Positions 37,341 through 45,357 of a DNA stretch of 52,612 bases are shown here, one piece after another; within the stretch, counting starts at the first letter, position 1; each line of letters begins with the position of its first letter. The DNA is taken from contig JAEEYF010000091.1 in assembly GCA_016291655.1 (NCBI GenBank), forward strand, positions 1 to 52,612, written 5' to 3'. Below the pieces are notes generated by a model. That model did no database searches. It was not told where the DNA came from and saw only the letters and a list, made by a program, of their open reading frames with translations. The position numbers and the translations under genes were made by a program. The DNA is from Lachnospiraceae bacterium. GTDB taxonomy: Bacteria; Bacillota; Clostridia; Lachnospirales; Lachnospiraceae.

Positions 37341-37631
37341 ATGGAAAGTAAAGTGGCGAACAAAAAGAGTTTGATCCTCGGGATTGTCGGGGATTGGGTT
37401 TTCTTCGTGTTTTTGGTTGTGTTGGGGATTCATTTTGGAAGGCTTTTCGGGCCGCCCTGCACGATATGGCTCTTTATTGTTAAAACAGTGAACCGTGTAA
37501 AGGATTACAAAGGAATAGAAAAAAGTAAACTCAGGAAAGTTTATGAGGAACTTGACTTTATATTGTATGGAGTTACTGCAATGTTTGGTGAGTCTATGGC
37601 AACTCTTATATTGATTAAGTTTTTTATGTAA
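37341..37631 (+). CDS. Small two-helix membrane protein of unknown function
   Basis: A 96-residue protein with a first membrane segment (LILGIVGDWVFFVFLVVLGIHF), a basic middle (KTVNRVKDYKGIEKSKLRKVYEEL) and a second hydrophobic stretch near the C-terminus. AAAGGGGTAAAGGG precedes the ATG. I recognise no family. The gene lies between the GH13 gene and the antitoxin and may belong to the accessory insertion around the latter. Confidence 0.55.
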   Translation: MESKVANKKSLILGIVGDWVFFVFLVVLGIHFGRLFGPPCTIWLFIVKTVNRVKDYKGIEKSKLRKVYEELDFILYGVTAMFGESMATLILIKFFM

Positions 37632-37741
37632 TTTCTCTCATTAGTGCTTGTGTGGTATAACACGACATACATAGGAATACTTGAAAATAACGTAAAACTA
37701 TTTGACGACAGAAGAATACGACAGATGAATACATGATTTAG

Positions 37742-37789
37742 TGGAGTTATGTTATTGACAAAATCGAAGGAATCGGAGATTATCACTGA
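37742..37789 (+). pseudogene. Possible C-terminal remnant of a HigB-type toxin
   Basis: Directly before the HigA ribosome site, one frame reads WSYVIDKIEGIGDYH then TGA. HigB toxins often end in a DYH tail just before higA. A stop codon (TAG) sits immediately upstream in the same frame and no longer homologous frame precedes it, so if this is HigB, only the last ~15 residues survive. The match is short and could be chance. Confidence 0.35.
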
Positions 37790-37802
37790 GGAGGTGACTT
37801 AT

Positions 37803-38105
37803 ATGATGGATCTGGAACCTACATCACCGGGGGAGATTTTGCAGGAAGAGTTTCTGGGACCAATGAATGTAACAGCATATAGACTTGCCAAGGAGGTACA
37901 TATTCCTCAGTCCAGAATTAGTGATATCATAAGCGGTAAGAGAGGAATTACTGCAGATACAGCAATGAGATTTGCAATATATTTTGGAACGACACCGCAG
38001 TTCTGGTTGAACATTCAAAACCGGTATGATCTGGATATGCTTAAGGCATCAGGCAAGCTTGTAGACATATCAGATATCAGACCTTACAATCTTATGCAGG
38101 GTTAA
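37803..38105 (+). CDS. HigA-family antitoxin / XRE-type regulator
   Basis: A 100-residue protein with the HigA hallmark DLEPTSPGEILQEEFLGPMNVTAYRLAKEVHIPQSRISDIISGKRGITADTAMRFAIYFGTTPQFWLN. It represses its own promoter and neutralises the RNase HigB by binding. The first of two tandem ATG codons has GAGGAGGTGAC upstream; a longer frame from 37749 is less likely because it would overlap the presumed toxin tail. No complete toxin gene is adjacent, so it appears to be an orphan antitoxin. Confidence 0.85.
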   Translation: MMDLEPTSPGEILQEEFLGPMNVTAYRLAKEVHIPQSRISDIISGKRGITADTAMRFAIYFGTTPQFWLNIQNRYDLDMLKASGKLVDISDIRPYNLMQG

Positions 38106-38124
38106 CGGTTACAAAAAGATCATA

Positions 38125-38163
38125 AAACACTCCGCTCGTTTTGTACGGGCGGAGTGTTTTTTT
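38125..38163. terminator. Bidirectional terminator between higA and the AraC gene
   Basis: AAACACTCCGC (38125-38135) pairs with GCGGAGTGTTT (38149-38159), with T-runs on the plus strand and matching A-runs at the other side. The convergent AraC gene ends at its right edge. Confidence 0.85.
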
Positions 38164-39004
38164 ATTCGAAGATGTGATTGCGGCCTTGGGTCCTGTAGGT
38201 TCTGGGGGAAACTCCGAAACGCTTTTTGAAGCAGTCTTTAAAGTAGTTGCTGGAGTTGAAACCACAGGAGGTGGCGATCTGTGTGACCGAATCGTCGGTA
38301 GTGAGCAGCATCTGCGTAGCCTGACGAAGACGGATGTAATTAACGTATTCGCTGAAGGTTTTGCCGGTTACATGGCGAAACTTCTTGGAAAGATAGGTGG
38401 GACTCAGGTTTATTCTGGCAGCGGCATCCTCGAGACTGATGTTGGAGGCATATTCCTGCGCGACCATTCTCATAATTGATTCTATGTCCTCATCGACTCC
38501 GGTGCTGGTGTCCACCTGTTCGTAGATGAATATGCCGTAACGCTGGATCCAAAGGAGGATCTGCTTGAAAAGAAGGATCATGTTTTCAACCGAGTAGTCA
38601 TCGGGAATGTTCTTTTCGGTAAGCATATTTTCCAAAAGGGAATCGATCTGCTCAAGCCCTTTCTTGACCACCAGGATCTTTCCCGATACAGAAAACTTTT
38701 CAATAAGATCTTTGTGGGATGCGAGATACTCTTCTCCGAGAACGGGAAGATCGCAGTAAATGACGGTTCTTTCGCAGAGAACTTCACCTTCATATTTTGT
38801 GCAGTGGCTTTCACCGGGAGCGGCTACAAAGATGTCTCCGGGAGAAAGATGAAATTCTTTGCCGTTGACAAAGTATATACAGCTTCCTGTTTTAAGGCAG
38901 AAGAATTCCACATAGGAATGCAGATGTTCGTAATTCATTCGGAAGGAGGGAACACGCACCGCTCTTTCGATGAATATTCCCGCATTATTTCTGTCGGCTG
39001 TCAT
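38162..39004 (-). CDS. AraC-family regulator with cupin domain (galacturonide-type locus)
   Basis: A 280-residue regulator. The N-terminal cupin barrel is seen in HLHSYVEFFCLKTGSC and LSPGDIFVAAPGESHC; a C-terminal AraC helix-turn-helix pair follows (NISLEDAAARINLSPTYLSKKFRHVTGKTFSEYVNYIRLRQA and VTQIATSCGFNSSNYFKDCFKKRFGVSPRTYR). It is divergent from the binding-protein gene at 39331 and therefore the probable activator of that operon. The inducer is likely a sugar imported by the same system. Confidence 0.88.
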   Translation of the reverse strand: MTADRNNAGIFIERAVRVPSFRMNYEHLHSYVEFFCLKTGSCIYFVNGKEFHLSPGDIFVAAPGESHCTKYEGEVLCERTVIYCDLPVLGEEYLASHKDLIEKFSVSGKILVVKKGLEQIDSLLENMLTEKNIPDDYSVENMILLFKQILLWIQRYGIFIYEQVDTSTGVDEDIESIMRMVAQEYASNISLEDAAARINLSPTYLSKKFRHVTGKTFSEYVNYIRLRQATQMLLTTDDSVTQIATSCGFNSSNYFKDCFKKRFGVSPRTYRTQGRNHIFE

Positions 39005-39264
39005 GTCTGTTTCACTCTTTCTGAAAATTATTATGCATGCATGGAAAAATCTTCCACACGCTCGCTGTTTCCTATAATATCACAAGTTTTGGGGTTTGTC
39101 AAAATATATGCAGTTTGTTGAAATTAGACATTTTTTTTGGCGTTTGGCTTGTTTTTTTGGTAACAAAGCACAAAAAATGAGTTATTTTAGGTTTAAAATA
39201 CATATATATGTGGTATTATTTTTGAAGCATAAGAGATAAAATAGTGATTACAAAGTGATTTTTA

Positions 39265-39310
39265 CACGGCCGTGAAAATAACTTGTGCTTTTAAACTATA
39301 ATTGTATAGT
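39265..39310 (+). promoter_or_regulatory. Control region of the second sugar operon
   Basis: CACGGCCGTG (39265-39274) is a perfect 10-bp palindrome, GC-rich in an otherwise very AT-rich 326-base interval with no gene (39005-39330). TTGTGC (39283-39288) and TATAGT (39305-39310), or TATAAT (39297-39302), lie just downstream, so a protein bound at the palindrome would sit next to the polymerase. Binding by the neighbouring AraC protein is inference. Confidence 0.5.
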
Positions 39311-39330
39311 AAAGGAGAAAAGGGAAACTT

Positions 39331-40653
39331 ATGAAGAAAAAACTTGTAGCTCTTTTAATGGCTGCTACGCTTGTTCTTTCTCTTGCTGCTTGCGGAGGAA
39401 AGACAGATGATGCAGCTTCTGAGAAGGTTACACTCAGAATGGCGTGGTGGGGCTCTCAGAACAGACATGACAAGACAGTGGCTGTTATCAATCTGTATAT
39501 GGTAGAGAATCCCAATGTGAAGATCGAATATGAATTCTTTTCTTTTTCTGATTATTTCACAAAGCTTAAGACACTCGTTGCATCCGACAACGTATGGGAT
39601 ATATTCCAGCTTGGTGGAAACTTCCCCGAGTATGTAAACAAGATCGCATACTTGAATGACTACATCAAAGACGGAACAATTGATACTTCCAAGATATCTG
39701 ATGCTTATTTGACAATTACTCAGGACTTTGAAGGAAACCAGATCGGTCTTTCCAACGGTATCAACACCTATGGTATCGCTTATGATGTTGATATGTTCAA
39801 GGCAGCAGGCGTTCCCGAACCCACAAGTGAGTGGACTTGGGATGACTACGCAGATGCAGCAAGAAAGATCAAGAAAGCAACAGGACATTACGGTTCATCA
39901 AGCTTCACAAGCTCTGAATTCATAGCAGGCTGCTCAAGTTACATCGGTCAGTACGGCAAGGTTGGCGAATACAGCTTCTTCAACATTGACCTTACAGGCA
40001 TGGGCTTCAAGGATGCTCAGATGCTTACACCTTACATCCAGATGAGAGCAGACCTCATTAAAGAAGGTGCTTATCCCGATGCCGGTGCTGAACTCGAGAT
40101 CACAAACATCGAGAACGACTTCCTTGCAACAGGTGAAGCAGCTATGACATGGGTTGCTACAAACCAGATCGCTACACTCAACAAGGTTTGCGCTGCACAG
40201 GGAAGAACCATTAAAATGGCTACAGTTCCCAAGGTAAAGGCGGGTGGACCTTCAGGTATGGCTATCCAGTCTTCACAGATGCTTTGCGTATCCAAGGATT
40301 CCAAGAACCAGAAGGAAGCTGCTAAGTTCATCAGCTGGTTCCAGAACAGCACAGATTGCAACAAGATCCTTAACGGTGAGCGCGGTATCCCGATCAATGA
40401 AGATTGCCGTAAGATCGTTCAGGCTAACATGACAAATGATGCTGAAGGTATCGGAAACAAGATGGCATTCGATTATGTATCACTTGTTGGTACATTCGAG
40501 TCACCTGAAAAGGTTAACGTTCTCAGCCCTGACGGACAGGACAAGGTTGTAGACCTTTACAGAAACTACATCCAGCAGGTTGTAAGTGGTGAGATCACTG
40601 CGGCAGAAGCAGCAGACCTTACATACAAGGCAGCTGAAGACTTATTTAAATAA
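39331..40653 (+). CDS. Extracellular sugar-binding lipoprotein (second importer)
   Basis: A 440-residue ABC solute-binding protein with lipobox LAAC (Cys21), the family 1-type start LRMAWWGSQNRHDKTVAVINLY, then INTYGIAYDVDMFKAAGVPEPTSEWTWDDYADAARKI, and a C-terminal YIQQVVSGEITAAEAADLTY. AAAGGAGAAAAGGG precedes the ATG. It is the first gene of the operon that also codes for two permeases, an (alpha/alpha)6 glycosidase, a GH4 alpha-galacturonidase-like enzyme and a GH43-like enzyme, so an acidic pectin-derived oligosaccharide is the likely ligand. Confidence 0.9.
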   Translation: MKKKLVALLMAATLVLSLAACGGKTDDAASEKVTLRMAWWGSQNRHDKTVAVINLYMVENPNVKIEYEFFSFSDYFTKLKTLVASDNVWDIFQLGGNFPEYVNKIAYLNDYIKDGTIDTSKISDAYLTITQDFEGNQIGLSNGINTYGIAYDVDMFKAAGVPEPTSEWTWDDYADAARKIKKATGHYGSSSFTSSEFIAGCSSYIGQYGKVGEYSFFNIDLTGMGFKDAQMLTPYIQMRADLIKEGAYPDAGAELEITNIENDFLATGEAAMTWVATNQIATLNKVCAAQGRTIKMATVPKVKAGGPSGMAIQSSQMLCVSKDSKNQKEAAKFISWFQNSTDCNKILNGERGIPINEDCRKIVQANMTNDAEGIGNKMAFDYVSLVGTFESPEKVNVLSPDGQDKVVDLYRNYIQQVVSGEITAAEAADLTYKAAEDLFK

Positions 40654-40679
40654 TCACTATCAACAATAATCAGCCAACG

Positions 40680-40710
40680 GGGCGCGTCCATGGGCAACGT
40701 GGACGCGCCC
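40680..40710 (+). terminator. Intra-operon hairpin after the binding-protein gene
   Basis: GGGCGCGTCCA pairs perfectly with TGGACGCGCCC around nine bases, followed only by TTATTAG. Without a full T-run it is likely a partial terminator or 3'-end stabiliser, giving more binding protein than permease, as is common in such operons. Confidence 0.6.
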
Positions 40711-40734
40711 TTATTAGCAAAAAGGATATAAACC

Positions 40735-41715
40735 ATGACAGAAACTAAGAATATCGACAAAGCGAATAAGAATGGTAAAAGCGTGGCAACTGCGACCAAT
40801 CAGCGCAGCTTTGGTGAAAAAGTACGTCGTTTTATCTATAATGACAATACGGTTGGTTATGTTTTCGCCATGCCTTTCATATTGGGCTTTTTATGTTTTT
40901 CGCTTATTCCGATGCTGACATCATTGGGTTATTCGTTTACGGATTACAAATTCGGAAAGACAGAATTTAACTTAGTGGGCCTGGAAAATTTTAAAAGGCT
41001 TTTTCATGACTCGATCTTTGGCAAATCGCTTGCGATAACCTTTAAATATGTTATCATTTCCGTTCCTTTAAAGCTTACCTTTGCTCTTTTTGTGGCTTTC
41101 CTTTTGACAAGAAAGAGCAGGATGGTTACACTTTATCGTTCGCTTTACTACATTCCTTCACTTGTAGGAGGAAGCGTTGCGGTAGCGATCGTATGGAGAG
41201 AGATATTCAAAAGAAAAGGTCTCTTTAACACCGTATGGAAGGAGATCTTCGGACCCGATGCTATCATTAACTGGTTCGGAGACGAAAGACTTGCGCTTTA
41301 TCCTCTGATCCTTATGAGCGTATGGCAGTTCGGTTCGTCCATGATCATTTTCGCCGCAGGACTTAAGGAAATACCGGTAAGCTATTATGAGGCTGCAATG
41401 ATCGACGGAGCAAGCGGGTTTAAGAGATTTACAAAGATCACTTTACCTTGCCTTTCCCCTATCATACTGTACAATCTGATCATGCAGACTATCTCCGCAT
41501 TCATGGTGTTCACTCAGGCACAACTCATTACCAACGGCGGTCCGAACAACGCAACGATGGTTTATGCGTTGTACGTTTACAACAGCGCGTTCGGATACAG
41601 CGAGATGGCATATGCCTGCACGATGAGCTGGGTAATGCTTGTTATCATGAGTATTGTCACGCTGATCATTTTCAAGACATCCAGAAAATGGGTGTTCTCG
41701 GAAGCGGATTCGTAG
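40735..41715 (+). CDS. ABC sugar transporter permease A (second importer)
   Basis: A 326-residue permease with a hydrophilic ~40-residue N-terminal tail, six membrane segments and the EAA loop EAAMIDGASGFKRFTKITLPCLSP. It pairs with the next gene. The ribosome site is AAAAGGAT. Confidence 0.92.
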   Translation: MTETKNIDKANKNGKSVATATNQRSFGEKVRRFIYNDNTVGYVFAMPFILGFLCFSLIPMLTSLGYSFTDYKFGKTEFNLVGLENFKRLFHDSIFGKSLAITFKYVIISVPLKLTFALFVAFLLTRKSRMVTLYRSLYYIPSLVGGSVAVAIVWREIFKRKGLFNTVWKEIFGPDAIINWFGDERLALYPLILMSVWQFGSSMIIFAAGLKEIPVSYYEAAMIDGASGFKRFTKITLPCLSPIILYNLIMQTISAFMVFTQAQLITNGGPNNATMVYALYVYNSAFGYSEMAYACTMSWVMLVIMSIVTLIIFKTSRKWVFSEADS

Positions 41716-41725
41716 GAGGCGGGAC

Positions 41726-42568
41726 ATGAAGACAAAAAAGATATTAAGAAAAGTTTTATATCATGTTTTCGTACTTGCGTTTGGTTTTTGCATGATATAT
41801 CCTGTCTTGTGGATGATCAGCGGATCATTTAAAGACAACATGGGAATCCTGAATGACGGATTGGGCCTTATACCGAAGAATGTCATTAAAACCAACTTTG
41901 CAACAGGATGGAGAGGCTTTGCGGGAATTACTTTTGCTACGTTTTTCAAAAACTCCGTTATCCTGACAACCATTGCAACTCTGGGAACGCTCATCAGCTC
42001 TGCTTTCGTATCCTATGCACTTTCAAGGATACACTTTAAGGGCAGAGGCTTCTGGTTCTCCTGCATGCTTGCAACGATGATGCTGCCGGGCCAGGTAATA
42101 ATGATACCTTCATTCCTTATCTGGCATAAGCTCCACCTCGTAGGAACCTTTGTTCCCTTGATCCTTCCTTACTTCTTCGGACAGGCATTCTTCATCTATC
42201 AGATGATGCAGTTCATGAAGGGTATACCGAGAGAACTTGACGAGGCTGCAAAGATCGACGGTTGCAGTAAGTACGGCCTGTTCTTCAGGATAATCCTGCC
42301 GTTGTTAAAGCCTTCGATCATCACTACGATAATAATTCAGTTCTATTGGAGATGGGACGACTATATGGGACCGTTGCTCTACCTCGATTCTCCCAAGTTG
42401 AAACCTGTTTCGTTAGCTATTAAGGAGTTTGCCGATCCCGGCTCGATAACAGATTACGGTCCGATGTTTGCAATGTCTTCATTGTCATTGGTTCCCGTAT
42501 TTCTGATCTTCCTGTTCTTTAACCGTTATTTGGTACAGGGTATCGGCACGAGCGGATTAAAAGGATGA
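41726..42568 (+). CDS. ABC sugar transporter permease B (second importer)
   Basis: A 280-residue permease with six membrane segments and the EAA loop DEAAKIDGCSKYGLFFRIILPLLKPS, ending FNRYLVQGIGTSGLKG as usual for the LplC/UgpE class. TAGGAGGCGGG precedes the start. No ATPase follows; the next gene begins within its stop. Confidence 0.92.
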   Translation: MKTKKILRKVLYHVFVLAFGFCMIYPVLWMISGSFKDNMGILNDGLGLIPKNVIKTNFATGWRGFAGITFATFFKNSVILTTIATLGTLISSAFVSYALSRIHFKGRGFWFSCMLATMMLPGQVIMIPSFLIWHKLHLVGTFVPLILPYFFGQAFFIYQMMQFMKGIPRELDEAAKIDGCSKYGLFFRIILPLLKPSIITTIIIQFYWRWDDYMGPLLYLDSPKLKPVSLAIKEFADPGSITDYGPMFAMSSLSLVPVFLIFLFFNRYLVQGIGTSGLKG

Positions 42569-43962
42569 ATAAAGTTACATTTAAAATCGATGACGAAAAA
42601 CTTCAAAAGCTCTATGATGAAGCTGAGCGCAGGCTTGTCGGAAATCGCAGGGATTTTTGGGGGCGTCCCGTCCTTGTGGAAGGTGCGGGATATGAAAAGA
42701 TCTGGCTCGAGACTCAGCCTATGGGCGGGGAAATGTTCTACAAAAGGGATAACTCCGGCGCTTCTCTCAACAATCAGCTGTTATTTATGGAGGGGCAGAG
42801 AGAAGACGGAAGACTGCCGGGCAGCATTAAGCTCGATAACGGTCGGATAGTGCCGGAATACAACAAGCTCCAGGGATTTTGCTTCCCGGAGCCTGCATTC
42901 AACATGTATTGGCTTACGGGGGAGGACAATGATTACCTGAATCTCCTCGGAGCCACATTGGAGAAGTTTGACAATTGGTTACATGCTACAAGAGACAGCG
43001 ATGGGGACGGCTGTCTGGAAAGCTTTTGTGTTTATGACACCGGAGAAGACGGAGCGGTCAGATACGGTGATGCGCCCAATTATTGGGAAAAGGACGAGGC
43101 TCCGAAGGAATATGCCTCGGTTCCGATGGCATCCTCCGACATCATGAGCTGGTCCTACTCCGCGAGAGAAACGCTTGCACGCATATATGCCGTGAAGGGC
43201 AAGGGTGCGGCGAGTGACAGATGGCACAAAAAAGCTGAACAGATCAGGACTTCTCTGGAGAATTATCTCTGGAATGAAGAAAGAGCCGCGTTATTTGACA
43301 GAAACAAAGACCATAAAATGCAAAATACTCTCACACATGCCACTTTAAAAGCCATGTATTGGGGGAGTATATCGAAAGAAAAAGCGGACTGTTTCGTGCA
43401 AAGACATCTGCTCAACGAGAAGGAGTTCTGGACAGAAATGCCTCTTCCTTCCGTTGCGGTAAATGATCCGGACTTTAGAAACATTCCCGAAAACAATTGG
43501 AGCGGTCAATGCGAATCGCTCATTTATCAAAGGGCAATACGGGCACTGGAAAACTATGGCTGGGATCATTTGATACCGATCATCGGCGAAAAACTGTTTA
43601 ATGCCGTGGGCGACGGGATGAATTTTGTACAACAGTTCGATCCGTTCACAGGCAAAGCTTCGCTCAATGAAGTCAGCGGAGGACAGCCGACCTACGGACC
43701 GGCGATCCTGTCAGTGCTTGAATATGTATCGAGGATGTACGGCTTACATCGTGAGGGAAATAGATTATATTGGGGCCTTAGACAAGGGCCTGCTTATGAA
43801 TACGTTCAAGTCTTGAATGACGTAGAATATAAGATATGTCACACAGGCAGAATTTTTGAATGCTACTCCGACGGTACGTTGTTGTTTTCAACGGGCTGTG
43901 ACGGCAGAGTCATTACCGATCTGCAGGGAAAGAATGCAAAGATAGTCATGTGGCAGAGATAA
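42565..43962 (+). CDS. (Alpha/alpha)6-barrel glycosidase, MGH1/GH63-like
   Basis: A 465-residue cytosolic protein of helical repeats with motifs typical of the mannosylglycerate-hydrolase/GH63 clan: LQGFCFPEPAFNMYWLTGEDNDY, RDSDGDGCLESFCVYDTGEDG, SWSYSARETLARIYAVKGK, and GGQPTYGPAILSVLEYVSRMYG. The DSDGDGCLES and CESLIYQRA segments contain the acidic residues most likely to be catalytic, but I cannot assign them. Start and upstream permease stop overlap (ATGA). In this context it probably cleaves an imported oligosaccharide together with the GH4 and GH43-like enzymes. The substrate is unknown. Confidence 0.72.
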   Translation: MNKVTFKIDDEKLQKLYDEAERRLVGNRRDFWGRPVLVEGAGYEKIWLETQPMGGEMFYKRDNSGASLNNQLLFMEGQREDGRLPGSIKLDNGRIVPEYNKLQGFCFPEPAFNMYWLTGEDNDYLNLLGATLEKFDNWLHATRDSDGDGCLESFCVYDTGEDGAVRYGDAPNYWEKDEAPKEYASVPMASSDIMSWSYSARETLARIYAVKGKGAASDRWHKKAEQIRTSLENYLWNEERAALFDRNKDHKMQNTLTHATLKAMYWGSISKEKADCFVQRHLLNEKEFWTEMPLPSVAVNDPDFRNIPENNWSGQCESLIYQRAIRALENYGWDHLIPIIGEKLFNAVGDGMNFVQQFDPFTGKASLNEVSGGQPTYGPAILSVLEYVSRMYGLHREGNRLYWGLRQGPAYEYVQVLNDVEYKICHTGRIFECYSDGTLLFSTGCDGRVITDLQGKNAKIVMWQR

Positions 43963-43978
43963 GGAGTGAATAGTTCAG

Positions 43979-45355
43979 ATGAAGAAAGTTGATGCAAAAA
44001 ACCTCAAAATAGCATACATCGGCGGAGGTTCCAGAGGATGGGCTTGGACGCTTATGACGGACCTGGCCAGAGAAAGCGAAATTGCAGGAACCATGAGACT
44101 TTACGACATTGATATCCCGGCGGCTGAGAAGAACGAGATCATCGGAAACAGGCTCAGTGCAAGAGCTGAAGCTGTGGGAAAGTGGAAATATGAAGTAAAG
44201 AAGACAATTGGTGAAGCACTTGAGGATGTTGATTTTGTTATCATTTCCATTCTTCCCAAAACATTTGAAGAGATGGAAGTAGATGTGCATATGCCTGAAA
44301 GACTTGGTATTTACCAGTCTGTAGGTGACACGGCGGGACCCGGCGGAATGATGAGAGCTCTTCGTACATTGCCTATGTTCCTTGGCTTTGCGGAGGCGAT
44401 CAAGAAGTATTGCCCCGATGCGTGGGTCATCAATTACACCAACCCCATGTCACTTTGCGTAAAGGCACTTTACACAGCCTTCCCTCAGATCAAAGCTTTT
44501 GGATGCTGCCATGAAGTGTTTGGCACGCAGAAGGTGCTTGCTGAGATCGTTAAGCGTGAACTCGGCGAGAAGAATGTAACTAAGGATGACATTAATATTA
44601 ACGTACAGGGCATCAATCATTTCACTTGGTTCGATTATGCGACCTACAGATCGGTCGATCTTATACCCGTGTATAAGAAGTATATTGACGAGCATTATGA
44701 AGAAGGCATAGAATTCGGCGACGACAACTGGATGAATTCCACCTTTGCATGTGCTCACAGAGTAAAATTCGATCTCTTCAGACGCTTTGGACTCATCGCG
44801 GCTGCAGGAGACAGACACCTGGCGGAATTTATGCCCGGAACCGATTATTTGAAGGATCCCGAGCAGGTTACCGGCTGGAAGTTCGGACTCACAACGGTTC
44901 AGTGGCGTAAGGAAGATCTCAAGCATCGTCTTGAGAGATCCGAGAGACTCGTTAAGGGTGAGGAAGACATCAATCTTAACGAAGAGACAGGAGAAGAAGG
45001 AGTCAGCATGATCAAGGCTCTTTGCGGTCTCGGAAGAAAGATCACGAATGTCAACATCCCCAACCTGGGTAAGCAGATACCCAATCTTCCCGAGGATGCG
45101 ATCGTTGAGACTAATGCACTTTTTGAAAGAGATGAGGTTCGCCCTCTCTATGCAGGTCCCATCAGAGAGAACGTTAAGGAACTGATAATGCCCCACATCA
45201 ATAACCATGAGAGGATCATGAAGGTGGTTCTCGGCGGAAACAAGGACGTGGATCTTCTGTGCGAAGCATTTGAGACGGATCCGCTTGTGAAGGGCAGAGC
45301 GAGCAAGGAACAGATCAGAGAACTTGTAGTTGATATGATGAAAGCGACTTTGTGA
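43979..45355 (+). CDS. GH4 alpha-galacturonidase-like enzyme (CHEV motif)
   Basis: A 458-residue NAD- and metal-dependent glycosidase. The N-terminal Rossmann motif is IAYIGGGSRGW, then INYTNPMSL, and the metal site GCCHEVFGT at Cys177-His178-Glu179-Val180, plus GINHFTWF. GH4 subgroups are told apart by this four-residue motif. CHEV defines the alpha-galacturonidase class described for B. subtilis LplD, whereas CHSV marks alpha-glucosidases/galactosidases and CNVP or CDMP phospho-enzymes. LplD is also encoded after an lplABC importer, as here. The predicted role is release of galacturonic acid from imported pectin fragments. Confidence 0.85.
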   Translation: MKKVDAKNLKIAYIGGGSRGWAWTLMTDLARESEIAGTMRLYDIDIPAAEKNEIIGNRLSARAEAVGKWKYEVKKTIGEALEDVDFVIISILPKTFEEMEVDVHMPERLGIYQSVGDTAGPGGMMRALRTLPMFLGFAEAIKKYCPDAWVINYTNPMSLCVKALYTAFPQIKAFGCCHEVFGTQKVLAEIVKRELGEKNVTKDDININVQGINHFTWFDYATYRSVDLIPVYKKYIDEHYEEGIEFGDDNWMNSTFACAHRVKFDLFRRFGLIAAAGDRHLAEFMPGTDYLKDPEQVTGWKFGLTTVQWRKEDLKHRLERSERLVKGEEDINLNEETGEEGVSMIKALCGLGRKITNVNIPNLGKQIPNLPEDAIVETNALFERDEVRPLYAGPIRENVKELIMPHINNHERIMKVVLGGNKDVDLLCEAFETDPLVKGRASKEQIRELVVDMMKATL

Positions 45356-45357
45356 TT

